DNA from: Diphasiastrum complanatum
Taxonomy: Eukaryota; Streptophyta; Lycopodiopsida; Lycopodiales; Lycopodiaceae
Length of the DNA: 64,000 bases
Assembly (NCBI GenBank): GCA_029204225.1
Contig: CM055099.1
Location: forward strand, 65,053,488 to 65,117,487
Direction of reading: 5' to 3'
Positions 1-11,299 of the stretch are shown one piece after another (within the stretch, counting starts at the first letter, position 1; every line of letters begins with the position of its first letter). Made by a program: the position numbers and the translations under genes. The notes below the pieces were generated by a model. It made no database searches. It worked only from the letters and a program-made list of their open reading frames with translations, and was not told the DNA's origin.

Positions 1-1592
1 CAAGAAGCAACTAAATACAAGAGAAGGTGCAAGATTGCACTTCATTGTATTAAGATGAATGTTGCAAATGATTTTTTCAAAGAAGTAGGAGCATGTACCT
101 CAGCCCAAGAGACTTGGGAGACTCTTCAAAAGATATATGAGTCCAAGAATTCCTCAAGGTTACTTTCCCTTAAGAACCAAGTTCTTCAATGCTTCCAAGG
201 GAAGAGTGAGAGTGGACATCAATTTGTTTTGAGAGTAAAAGATTTGAACAAAGAGCTTACTTATGTTGGTGAACCTATTAAAGAGAGTGAGCTTGTGTGG
301 CTTATGTAGTGATTTTACTAACCTTGTCCAAAGCTATGCCATCATGGGAAACTTGCCTACAATTGAAGACCTTCAAAGTGTATTGATGGCCGAGGAGAGT
401 AGGAAGGCTCATATCAAATCAAGGATGGAGAGGCTCTCCATCAATGATCGTGATGATAAAGCCTTATTTTTCAAGAGTAAAGGCAAAGCAAAGACCAATG
501 GAGGAGCATTCAAAAGGGAGCAGGCAAAGGACGGAGATCAAGGAGGATCCACATCCTCACCATCACAAGTCAAGCCCAAGAAGGACAAATCTAAGATAAA
601 GTGCTACTATTGTAGCAAGATGGGGCATTATGCCTCGGAATGCTTCAAGAGGAAGCAAGGTCAAAGCCAAGCCAACATTGGACAAGAGGAGGAAGAGAGC
701 TATCATGAGGACTCACTCATGATGTCAACCTTTTCATCATCAAATGTCAAAGGTGAAGATCCTTGGTGGATAGATAGTGGGGCTAGCTCCCACATGTCGG
801 GTAAAAGGGAGTATTTTTCTCAACTCACACCTTATGTAGGACCTACAAAGTCCATTTTTACAGCAAATGATCATGAATGTAAAGCTGAAGGTGTGGGATC
901 CATTCCCTCATGCTTAGGATCCTCCAAGAAGACTAAGATAGATGGTGTTCTCTTCATTCCTGGCATCACTAAGAATTTGCTTAGTGTTGGCCCACTTTTA
1001 GATCATGGTTTCATTGTGGAGTTCTCCTAATGTATGCAACATCAAGAAAAGTGGGATGATCATTAGCAAGGGGAACAAGGTTTGGGGGGTTGTTTAAGCT
1101 TGATGCTTTTGTAGATCCTAACCATTTGGTGATAGTATCCAAGGAGGACAAGATGACCACAAATGATTTGTGGGACAGGAGGCTTGGTCACATCAACACC
1201 AAGTCTATGGAAGTCATGTGCAAGGAGGAGCTTGCTCTAGGCCTTTCAATATCCATGGAAAAGGAGGAAAATGTTTGTGAAGCATGTGCTTTGGCTAAAG
1301 CACATAGGTTGCTTTTTTCTAACACTATCACTAAGACTACTCACCCTCTTAAGTGATTCATTCGGATGTGCATTTTGCTAGCACAAAGGGCAATGGTAGA
1401 GCCACAATGTTTATAATCTTGAATGATAAATCCTCTAAGAATCATATTGGCAAAGATATGGTTGAGATCAAGGAGGAGCTTGATCAAGAGGAGGAGCAAA
1501 ATCCGAGAGCTTCAACTATGCCAAGGAGAGCCACAAGAGCAAAGATGGAGCTATCAATGCTCATTTTTATCTTAGTTTTTTCATTTTTTTAG
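1..1592 (+). pseudogene. Ty1/copia gag-protease-integrase remnant
   Basis: This is a degraded copia polyprotein cut by the left window edge. The first frame (55-309) reads as a UBN2-type gag (TWETLQKIYESKNSSRL). A frameshift near 300 moves to the frame at 263-1030. That frame has a CCHC zinc knuckle (CYYCSKMGHYASEC) near 601-645 and the protease-like site WIDSGASSHMSG near 766-800. The GAG-pre-integrase segment (LWDRRLGHINTKSM) lies at about 1168-1350. Only the first integrase residues (IHSDV) follow. The frame then jumps to acidic linker sequence resembling the integrase-RT spacer, so most of the integrase is deleted. No reverse transcriptase is present. Stops and frameshifts make it non-coding. 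The copia assignment rests on domain order and motifs. Confidence 0.85.
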
Positions 1593-4500
1593 TATTCCAT
1601 GGGCTTTTTTTAGTTGTAATAGACTACGTGTAATTTATGGCAGTTAAAGCTATAGTGAAATCGTAATGGCTTAAAATCTGTGGGAATTAATGATTTCGAT
1701 GCATATAGTGGTTTTTTTGCAAATATGTTGCACGATCCATTTTGTAAATGCTCATTGGTATAAATCCTACAAGCACTTTTTGGTCTAATAAAACTACGTT
1801 TTTTTTGGTCAGTGCTCTATTAAGAAATCTGTACCCGTAATGAGTTCAATCAAACGTAACTTTTTTATGATTTTTTGGTTTTCTAATAAATGGAGTGAAA
1901 TTCTTGTTAGGGGTGGCAAATATAAATTCGCCAAACATCACTTGACAGGGATGGCCCCCTAAAGTGGGAAACGCATGGTTACAATTTTTGGACCACAGTG
2001 TGTTTTGAATTTCAACTAGGCAACAAACAAAAAATACTAAATGCAAAATCTATTTAATCGATAATTAGCCATTAGGATTTACAGCTTGGGCTTAAAAACA
2101 AAATTTTTTTTGGTGAGTAAAGCCTGAAAGTTGTTATTGACTAGATAAATCGTTGGCCAAGCTACTTTAGCTTATGCAACGTCCCAGAATAACAAAAAGT
2201 GAATTTCGTCGGTTTTTTTGCTTTGGGTAAGGTCTCCTCGTGGTGGAGGATGCAACCCATAAAAGTGTGATTGGGCTGAATTCCTAGAGGAATTCCATAA
2301 GGCTTTTTCACAATTGACGAATTAGATTCGCTTTAATTAACTGCAATGGGTAATCAAGAATGTGAATTCTTGGATTTTTTGGCCAAGGTGTCATTTTTTC
2401 AAAAATCATGCACGGCCAGAAAGGACCCAAAGGCCTAAGATGGAAACTGAAATGGAACGAAAAAAAATTGTTTCTTGATGTGCTTGAAGCCGTGGGCGTA
2501 CCAACACTATTTGTTAAGAACAAGAAAATGCCGGTTCATTCTTCCCCATTTCTAAATTTGTCACTATGAACCTTACGGTGATCGTAAAGATTGTGAAAAG
2601 GGGCAAAAGAATGTTTGTTTGAGTGAAGTTGGAATTTTTTATAAATTTCCGAGAACTTCATATATTTGTTTATTTTTTTGACACTTGGATCAGGATGTGG
2701 AGGGCCTTCATGGAAGAAGAACCTGTGGTATGGGATGCAGGCGATTCCAAAATGAAGATCTAAAACTAATTGGATCAGATGACCATAGTAAGGCCGTAAA
2801 TCTTAGAGATGCCAAATACTATCGGTCATAAAACAGGTGTTTTGTCGAAAATTTGAGATATTGGTCATGACCCCTTTTTTTTTGGATATGTCAAATTTAT
2901 AAAACCGAAAACCCAGCAAGCTATTTCTTAATAAATGATATACTAGTGAATTTCTTAACACATTTATTAACCCGAAAATTTGTGATTCCTTGGAAGGTAA
3001 TACTAATTACCCGTTGACCATGGACGATGTCACAAAAATGGTTAATGAAACTTATGCTCTCTACTTGAATCTTCAAGAAATCCTTTTATGATTTACGGGT
3101 CAATTCTCAAGCTTGGTAACCAAGAAGGTCTTTGGTTAAATCATTGTGTTGGGACATCATTGGTATTTGTTTACAATGTTGCAACACTTCTTTTGGCTTT
3201 TAAGATTTTCTCGGATCTCTTCTTGGACTGTTCTCCTAGGCAAATCTCAAATGATCTGCACCCCTTAGAAACTCGTGGTGTTTCCTGTTAAAAAGGGGGA
3301 GAAGTAGGAAGAAAAGAGAATTATTAAGGAGAAACATCGGTCTAAGATTCAAGGAGGAATCTGTTATATCGATGATGGACCTATTATATGAATTAGAAAC
3401 GATAGGATATTTAGATATCACAAAAATCCTTTATGGATTATAGTGGATATCTGGGTTGAAAACTTAAAGGGGAGAAATTTAGAAAGTACGCTTGCGGTAG
3501 AAAAGTGGCTGATAACAAGTCCGATTGATTTGGGTCAGAACTTGCTAATTCTATTGCAGGATGGTGGTTGTTGGAACCTATTCCTTGCTGATAATAGTCA
3601 ACTTGATCTTAGTATAAACTGAGATCCGTGGGTTGATGCAAGGAAGGAAATTCATGCTAGCAACATATTCTTTTGAGTAGTCTCTGGTTGAGATTTTGGA
3701 TATGAAATAGCACTCTTTGAGAAATATTCTCTCTTAGAGGATAACCAAGTTATAGGATTCTCGGTTATGAAAGTGTTGTGTACAGATCTGGAGTTATCTG
3801 TAGAGATATGCTATGTGGTAAATCTTTGTAGGATCGTTAAAACCTTTTGTACAAACTTCTAATCCTGTGGATCTACAAAGTATTCTATGAACTAAGTTTA
3901 TTTGCATGCATAAACTAGTTGTTGATACATAGGCATATTGATGAGAATTGTGTTTAAGACAATTTCTCGCTGGGTTAGTAATTTCTCATTGAGAATTGCT
4001 TATTGACCTAGAAGTGATTTAGAATCAGATTAAATGTGATGTTTTGGTACCACACCTAGACATTTAAAATATTTTCTAAATCAGATACAATTAATCGATT
4101 CAGAAGCGTTATTTCTGAGTTAGTTGTGGAAAATCAACAATATAATCTTACGTATGGATGTTGTTGTTGAGATGTGTTGCTTATAAGTCACAACATTTAT
4201 GAATCATTTTGGATTCATTTACAGATGGGTGTGCATACAATACATAAAAAAACTTTTGGGCTATCCCTTCCCATTTGGAAAGGATGGAATGCTATCTCAG
4301 AAGACTCAAGAGAGTTGGATAGTTGTTTGCCAAAAGTTAGAACTTCTCGTAATGAGGTTTCAGTAAATCTTAAGTTACTCTAGATTAGAACTTAAGAGGA
4401 AAATCTAGACGTATTCTAGATTAAGACCCTAACTTTGGAATGACACTTTGTGCCATGTCTAAAGTAAGGACGTTTTTTAGATTACAATCCTTATATTGGC

Positions 4501-4699
4501 ACCGTGTGTGAGTTGTAAAAGTCTGGAACTTTCCATATGGAAAGGACTTTGTGAACAGCTCATGTGTCTTTTAAGAATTGTATTGCACTCTTATGATATG
4601 GTATGGTCTCAGGAATCTGGAGAGTTGAGATTGGTGAATCATAACCTAGATTCTGAGATATACCTAAATAGGAGGAGATTGTGTTCACGGTAGGTTACC
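1593..4699. other. no recognisable gene; degenerate intergenic or repeat DNA
   Basis: About 3.1 kb with only short, unconvincing ORFs on either strand. It is AT-rich with many T runs. I see no LTR pair, RNA gene or conserved domain. The right part may be decayed pol sequence of the chromodomain gypsy element that becomes readable after 4700. Confidence 0.5.
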
Positions 4700-5753
4700 G
4701 TGGATGAATAAACAAGATAGTGGAATTTTGGTAATGATTGGCCATCTTACCAAATCGACTATGTTTATTTGGGTAAAGACCAAGTAATTATTTGAGTATT
4801 TGTTTTGGCTTTACGGATTACCAAAGTGGCATTCGCGATTCGAAGTTCACTGGTCACTTTTGGTTGGCCGTATTCGCTAAACTAGAGATGACTTTGAGCT
4901 TAAATTTCTTCTAATCATTGGTAGTTACCTTCTTTTATTGAGTATAGGACAAGAATCCGATGAATTATGATTGACGAACCATAGTTCAAATTCTAGTTAT
5001 ACTTGATCGGTTAAAAGAAGGATTACCTACAAGATCAGAAGATCAGTTAAGATATCTATTCATATTTTCTCCTCGGAGAGGTAATCACCTTGATGGAGAT
5101 TGGGTTATAGTAAGCATTTGGCTACCGGTTATAGCCCGTGTGTGCTTACATATAGTTTTAAACCTATATCACCCATTGCGGTTGAGATTCGGTCGATCAA
5201 GTTTTCAAAAGTAGCGAATTTCCTATTTGATATGTAGGAAATGCTACAGTCTGCACGTGAGAATGTCTAGTGTACCCAAGATGGGGACCGACATTATGCA
5301 AGTCTAAAAAGATCACCGAGAGACTGCCAAATGGGGGATTGGGTATTTTTTGAGAATCTCGATGGATTCAAGTGTAATGCGTACTGGCAAGCATTATAAG
5401 TTGTCCCCTAGATATAGAGGACCGTTTGAGATCTTAAAAAAGATCGGATCCTTAGCTTACCAATTGGAACTCCCGGAAGGATCGCAAGTGCATTCCGTGT
5501 TTCACATTAGTCGTCTCAAAAAGAATCTACATGAAGGAGAGCATCTTGGATTTGGAGATCAATTGGACCTGTTGGATGAATCATCAGGTGTATCTCACTT
5601 GAGCCCGAAAAGATCTTGGAAACAAGAACTAAACGATTGAGAAATTGCACAGTTACCGAGCATCTGGTTCGATGGAAAGGATACATGGACGATGACGATT
5701 CCTGGGAACAGGAAGGAGGCTTAAGGAGGATCTTTCCTAGTTTTAAGTTCTGA
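4700..5753 (+). pseudogene. gypsy chromovirus integrase end plus chromodomain (broken)
   Basis: From about 4715 several frames give integrase-core fragments (VMIGHLTKSTMFIWVKT, then LYGLP), separated by stops. From about 5318 the integrase C-terminal region is clear: QMGDWVF, a frameshift, then KLSPRYRGPFEILKKIG, the GPY/F module, and VHSVFHISRLKK. The frame at 5350-5640 carries this part. A second frame starting near 5601 continues as a chromodomain (HLVRWKGYMDDDDSWE) and stops at 5753. Chromodomains at the integrase C-terminus define plant chromoviruses (CRM/Tekay/Reina/Galadriel group), where they bind chromatin marks and steer insertion. RT and protease are not recognisable upstream. The copy is dead through frameshifts and stops. 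Confidence 0.85.
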
Positions 5754-5770
5754 GGACAGAACTTGAATAA

Positions 5771-5781
5771 GGGGGGGAGAA
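5771..5781 (+). promoter_or_regulatory. polypurine tract of the chromovirus
   Basis: A run of seven G followed by AGAA lies directly before TGTCATGCCC. It is the expected plus-strand primer site of a gypsy element next to its 3' LTR. Confidence 0.7.
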
Positions 5782-6330
5782 TGTCATGCCCATGACTGGT
5801 CTCGGGTAGCGTATCTACGCTAGGGACTGATAGACCAACAACCCGTAAGTTAATTGTGACTATAAGGGTATTGGGGCCCTTATGTGTACATGGTCATAAT
5901 TAATGGTTGTAGGCCTAAACACTTGATGGTGGATTTGTATGGGTCTATCAGTGAGTCATTGGAGAACTGGATGACGTGGCCCAGATAGGCTGCAGAGGTG
6001 TCCAGTGAGGTGTCACAGTGCACTACTAGTGGTGCATGGGCCTTGGAGGGTATAAGTATACATGTTGGGCTCTCACTACTGTATGCTTGATAGCATGACC
6101 GATGGCAGGATGCTGCTGGTGTGATGTCTCATTCTCTTTGAGATTGATCCATAGCTTGGGGGCTAGATCCGTTCGATCTAGGTTTGGTTGGGTTGGTTTG
6201 TCCACCATCAGGTTCCATTGTGTTGCTATTGATTGACATGCTTAGAACAGGATCCTTGGATTGAGGACTTTATAGCTACGGACTCCAAACGAAGGGCATC
6301 CGGACTGTACCTGCAAGTACGGTACCGCAA
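5782..6330 (+). repeat. 3' LTR of the chromovirus (right end uncertain)
   Basis: It starts with TGTCATGCCCATGAC directly after the polypurine tract, as chromovirus LTRs commonly do. No partner LTR is in the window, so the right end is a guess. It must lie before the next copia coding sequence at about 6360. Confidence 0.6.
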
Positions 6331-6339
6331 AACAGAGTG

Positions 6340-7862
6340 ATTGTAGCGGAGAAAGTGTTCGGAGTGCGGCAAAAGTGATTTCACCATTCCATTGGGCACG
6401 TAGTGGGGAAACCAAAGCAAGCAGGTAACCTTGTCGATGAGGGTGAGATTGAAGACTCTAGCATCTTCATATCAGCATTGTCATCTAATCAAGATGATCA
6501 AGTGTGGTATATTGACTCGAGAGCCACAAAACACATGACAGGTAACAAGGATTGGTTCAGTAGCTTGAAAGTGCTGGATAATGGAACAACAAATGGTGAT
6601 GTGTGCAAGATCAAGGGGATAGGCATCATTTCAATCCAACTACTTGATGGCAAAAGCAAGATGAATAGAGAGGTACTTTACGTAGCAGGTTTGAAGAAAA
6701 ATCTACTTTCTATTGGAGTCCATACTGATCAGAAGTTGAAAGTAGAATTTGCCAGCCTCAATTTCATGAGAAAATTGAAAATGGTGAGAGGATTGCCTAG
6801 GATAGAAGACCACTTGAAATCGATGTGTGAAACATGTGTGTATGGGAAGCAGCATTGAGAGAAGTTCAATGAAGGAGGTGTCCTGGATGTGATCCACATA
6901 GATTTTTGCGGGCCTATGAGGACAATGTCCTTAGGTAAAGCCTTCTATTTCATGACCTTTATTGATGATATGTCACGTAAGACGTGGATTTACTTCTTGA
7001 AGAAGAAATCGGATGCATTTGACAATCTCAAGAGACAATCTACGCAAGCTCATACTCCTGCTCTTAATGGTGTAGTTGAGTTGAAGAATTGTACAATTGT
7101 GGAAAGCACCAGATCTATGCTAGATAAGATGAAACTACCAAAAGATTTTTGGTCAGAAGCATGTAGTATGGCAGCCTATCTTCAAAATAGAAGTCCTACC
7201 ATTGCCATACCAAAGATAACACCTGAGGAGGCATTCACGAAGTAGAAGCCAAAGGTGAACCACTTGCGAATCTTTGGATGTAAGGCCTTTGTACACATTC
7301 CTAAGGAAGAGAGACAAACTTGATGTGAAAGCTATCAAGTGTATATTCCTAGGATACGATGATCATGTGAAGGGCTATAGATGTTTTGATCAAGTGAAAA
7401 ACAAAATCTATGTAAGCCGTGATGTCATCTTTGATGAATCCAAGATGTATGAAAACGAGGATGTTGAGAAGATAGATACATCCAGTGGAAAGATGGTATA
7501 GTGAGGATACCTATTGATGATGATCCATTTATTGACTTTCCTAGTGATGAATATGAGGATACATCTCAAGATACTACTACTCAACCTCAAGAAGCAAGTT
7601 GGAGAGGTAGAGATAAACCTTTTGGTGCAAGAAGGATTGAAGTTGCAGGTGACAAACGCAAGGAAAAAGATGTACTGTGAGATACATTTTCACCAGGAAG
7701 CCGATCACCTGACAGGAAGCTCCCTAAGTGGTTTGAGGAATTATTGGAGAGCCGCGACATAGATGACTTTCCAGGATCATCTAGCCAGGGAGAGCTACAA
7801 AGATCAATAAGAGAGAAGACTCAACCTGAAAGGTGTGAAAGAAATTATGCTCTCTAGGCAAA
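6340..7862 (+). pseudogene. second Ty1/copia polyprotein remnant
   Basis: A half zinc knuckle (KCSECGKS) near 6350 leads into the frame at 6403-6858. It has a protease-like site WYIDSRATKHMTG, in which the DSG glycine is replaced by R, then LYVAGLKKNLLSIG and a CETCVYGKQH pre-integrase end. The integrase starts at 6889 (IHIDFCGPM, FIDDMSRKTWIYFLKKKS). It has an internal deletion near 7035 that removes the second catalytic Asp, then resumes at NGVVELKNCTIVESTRSMLD. A later frame (7274-7501) has the integrase C-terminal VKAIKCIFLGYDDHVKGYRCF. Acidic linker sequence continues to a stop at about 7858. No RT or RNase H follows. Confidence 0.85.
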
Positions 7863-7904
7863 TGCGTTGAATCTTACTCTACTTCTTCACATGTCAGATG
7901 GTTC

Positions 7905-8236
7905 CCTATCTTACCATAAAGGCATTTAGTTCAGTAAAGGTGCTTTACAACATTCACGTAGTACTACTAATGGAAAAACCATTACCTTGTTTCGTTTGAG
8001 AAAAATACCATTCTATCGCCTGACGAGTATAATGAATCGTTCAATAGGTGAGTATGAAATTTGCAAAATAATAACAAGAATCCATTCGCGGATTGGCATA
8101 TATCATTCACAATCTATATACTTGACACATAATTGGATAAACCACATTACCTCAGGTGTGAGAGAAGAACCGAAAATCGTAGAGGCACTAGTCATGAATG
8201 CCTCAATCCTAGCCACATTGCCCTTATCATCTTGCT
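7905..8236 (+). repeat. dispersed repeat, copy 1 (partner at 31196-31490)
   Basis: About 300 bp matches 31196-31490 in the same orientation with scattered differences, for example CATTCACAATCTATATACT and CACATTGCCCTTATCATCTT in both. It ends abruptly at 8236, where the long LTR-like repeat begins with TGATTGATG. The partner runs on into different sequence there. This suggests the element inserted into, or was joined to, this repeat. No coding signal. Confidence 0.7.
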
Positions 8237-10362
8237 TGATTGATGTCAAGTGTTTATATTTATTAGTATCTAGTTGTATGTGAAACTTCTGATCACTGCC
8301 CATAGCCTGCCTACGCTTGCTCGAGGCCTGTATTGCCTGCATGGGGCCCTGCACTACCTAGTTGCGGCCTATCCATCTTTGCTATTCTCTGTTACAAGCT
8401 GCTACGACCTCCAAGCCCTACCTACTGGCTGCCTGCAGCTCATCGCTGCCTTGCTGGCCCTGTGTTTAGCCTGCTAGCTCATCGCTGCCTGCGGCCCTGC
8501 TTTGTCTATCTGCGGCCGTTTTCGCCTGCCTTGATCTGCCCATCTGTCCTCGCTGCCTCACCTACTGTTTGCTAGCCCCGTTTTCCGCCTGTGTGGCCCT
8601 GTCTACCTCTGTGTGCGGCTTTCTAAGGCCTATACCTACTGTTTGCGGCCAATAGGGTGCTGCCACATGGCCTCCAACTGTCAAACCAGGCTCCTGCCTA
8701 ACTGTGACCTACAAAGCCTGCCTGCCTACTAATTTTTCCGGTGCCTTGTGGATCCTTCCAATGATTGGTGGTAAAGTTTTTGTTCTCTGATCTCGCTACT
8801 TGTTCAAGTATCGGCAGAAAACGACAAGTGCAAACGACTCTCTGAAGAACAAAGGCAAAGCTACCTCAGACCAAAAGTGGCATTCATGACTAGTACTTCA
8901 ACGATTTCCGGTCACCTATATTCTCACTGAGGTATGGTTTTACTTCATCTCGGTTGGATTTTATAGTCTCTATTTTTTGTACTTGCTTGCTTCCCGTGGG
9001 AATATGTGTGCTTGAAGTCCGTACTTGCCTTCATTAATTGAAGGAGTGGTAGGATACTTAGAAATCATTGCGTAGTTGTAGCATGCTAATACTATGTGGG
9101 GACTTAATCATTTCAATAATTCTGCATTTGCCATGTCCCTATCGAGACCTAATCAATTGTGGTTTCTTTCTGAAAGAGTAGATAGTGAAGTATCATACCT
9201 GTGTACTAGGTATTAGTTTTTCGTAGCCTTCGTCATTCCAAATTAGGCAATGACAGCTGCGTCTTCCATATGTACTTGTATTATGAGCACCGGACCGTCT
9301 TTTTGAGTCAAGTTTAGAAAAGTGACTTTATATTGTATTAAAGTAGTAAAACAGTTTTCTGATGTTAGATGAGTGAAATTATTGTATGTCGTGACTAGAA
9401 TACTAGGAACCCAAGCATTTCTTATATTTATCATTTTTTCCGTCAGTATCCAAAAGTCCTATTACATACTCTGGTAAAGGAGACAAGTGTTTTTCGATAG
9501 TATGCATTAATATTATGAAAGCCAGGGTTTTTCCCACGGTTAGAGCAAGTAAACGGTTGTGTATTGCGGTTTGGTAGCATATGAAAACGTTTTCTTCATA
9601 GTCACTACATTTGGTCATTGGTCGGTCTATAAACTAGTTGACATACAACATTATTGATAATTTGTGGAAATCGTCAAGTTCTGAAGTGTTTCTTCCATTT
9701 TGTCAATTATGAAGCACGTCAGCTGGACTCGACCTCTGTGAAACACCAGAGCGGGCCATCCACCATCCGCGGTTGAAATACACCGCCTTGGTTAAGTGTC
9801 ACACTAGTCACACCCACCGTCGGTACTGTCTAGCGAAATATCTAGACCCGACGGTCGGCGAAAATACCGCCGCTTAGCAAACAAAGCGGTGCGTATAACT
9901 TGCACCCCACGAGCACATCATAGACAGTAAATCGGTTTCCAGCCCATGTAAGATCTTTACCAACTGTAAGCCGAATTCACTGGGGAAAGAGACATTAGCG
10001 ATCAGAAGTTTTTGCGAAACCATAATTCTAGGAAGCTAGTGAATCATTGCACCAAAATACTTGCAACCGTATCTCTGAGCCTGGAAAACTCTCATCGGTT
10101 GGGGAGCACGGAATGTGCTTCGTCTTTGAATGGAAGACAGGATTCTGGAACAGATAAATGGTACTCTGGGAGTCCATCATCATCGTGTTTGGCCCCTCTT
10201 GTGGTATTCCGATTGCCTCCAACATCATCCGCAGCCCCCAGGATTGGATGTGGCAGGACCTTCGTTACTCACGTAGGGCATAGCCACCATCAGTAGTGGT
10301 GCCCCTTGACTTTCTTAGGACGTTTTGGCTGGACCAATCCCCTGCCAAAAATGGCCCTAACA
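8237..10362 (+). repeat. 5' LTR-like direct repeat of the Tat element
   Basis: It begins TGATTGATGTCAAG and ends CCCTAACA two bases before the primer site. It matches 18773-21023 over nearly its whole length. Three differences stand out. It lacks about 180 bp present at 18823-19005. It has two instead of three 39-bp tandem units (starts at 8437 and 8476). It carries a 117-bp foreign insert at 10112. The stretch 8300-8750 is rich in CTGCC/GGCC words. The ORFs here are chance frames. Confidence 0.8.
10112..10228 (-). pseudogene. copia RNase H fragment embedded in the LTR
   Basis: Read on the minus strand this 117 bp encodes 39 residues typical of copia RNase H: LEAIGIPQEGP, then the DSQSTIYLFQNPVFHSKTKHI region. 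The Asp of the D(N)QSAI motif is kept. The other LTR copy has only about 14 unrelated bases at this spot (near 20882), so the piece entered this LTR after the copies separated. It is too short to function and lies antisense to the LTR. Confidence 0.8.
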
Positions 10363-10363
10363 T

Positions 10364-10381
10364 TGGTGCGTCTGCCGGGAG
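10364..10381 (+). promoter_or_regulatory. primer binding site, tRNA-Gly type
   Basis: TGGTGCGTCTGCCGGGAG starts two bases after the LTR end. Its complement ends CTCCCGGCAGACGCACCA, which I recall as the 3' end of plant tRNA-Gly(UCC). The same 18 bases occur inverted at 30169-30186. Confidence 0.75.
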
Positions 10382-10817
10382 TAAAAAAATTTCAGGAGAT
10401 GTTGCTTGAAAGAGTAGTTATCCATATTGTTGGACTACAAAGCACTAGTTGTCATACTCCCAAAAGTCTACACGTTTCGTAGGTCCTAGGTTGCGTGTGT
10501 TGAAAACAATTCCACTATCTAAACTGTCAGCCGCAAGCTAGCATCATCGTACAAGCGGCTAGTACCACGTTGATCACAAGACGAAGTGGTTAGCACCACA
10601 CAGTGATGTGATGATCCCACACCTAGAACATACGTTATGAGTTCACAATCCAACCCTAGCTGCATGTGATCCGACTTCGCCAAGGCCATTCTACTTCCAA
10701 CAGTTTGGAATACAATTTGGACTGGAGACTGCATACAATTTTCACCAGCAGGGAGTTTAGGTTGTGATGCCAAGTACTACTAGAAATCTTTCATAGAGTG
10801 ACGGGACAGGTCGAAGA

Positions 10818-11108
10818 ATGGGGTTCTGTATGAAGCCTAGGGTGAAAGTGAAAACCAGGGCCCTAAGTCGAAAGTCATTAACCTACAACCCACCAACCCT
10901 AGCATCCCGTAGAGACGGCACCTGGTACAAAGAACCAAGAAAAATTGTACATGGGTATGGTTGCATTAGGATTGAGCAGAAAAATGACCAAGTAGAGTTA
11001 GTTAGGTCGTATGCAGTATTAGTGGACGAAGGATGGATGACCTATGAGATAACATGGGAAAATCACAAAACGCATGTGCAACGACAATTGATTGCTATCT
11101 GTAAGTGA
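10818..11108 (+). CDS. small leader ORF upstream of gag (96 aa)
   Basis: The ORF starts MGFCMKPRVKVKTRALSRKS and ends TWENHKTHVQRQLIAICK. I recognise no domain. The minus-strand element has the same ORF at 29500-29766 with about nine substitutions in 89 residues and no stop. Both copies keep it open although other genes of the elements are broken. It is basic in its first half. It is out of frame with gag, which begins 190 bp later. Ogre elements are known for an extra ORF before gag, so this may be the counterpart. The function is unknown. Confidence 0.5.
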   Translation: MGFCMKPRVKVKTRALSRKSLTYNPPTLASRRDGTWYKEPRKIVHGYGCIRIEQKNDQVELVRSYAVLVDEGWMTYEITWENHKTHVQRQLIAICK

Positions 11109-11299
11109 GAAATCTATTATGCAACAATCATTAGTGTCACCCTAGACAAGACATCATAGGTATACCAAGGAAACCTAGGTCTAAGGGAGCACCGCACGGA
11201 GAGACTTCAAATCCCCAGAGAGAGCGTTTAGGGGTTAGAAGAAGCAATCATGGGTTTCTTGTCCAACCAGTCTTAAATGATGAGTCTCACCCACCTATA

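Noticed and set aside
1593-4699. Several 60-70-codon ORFs
   Set aside because: Short, without motifs, and scattered over both strands of AT-rich sequence.
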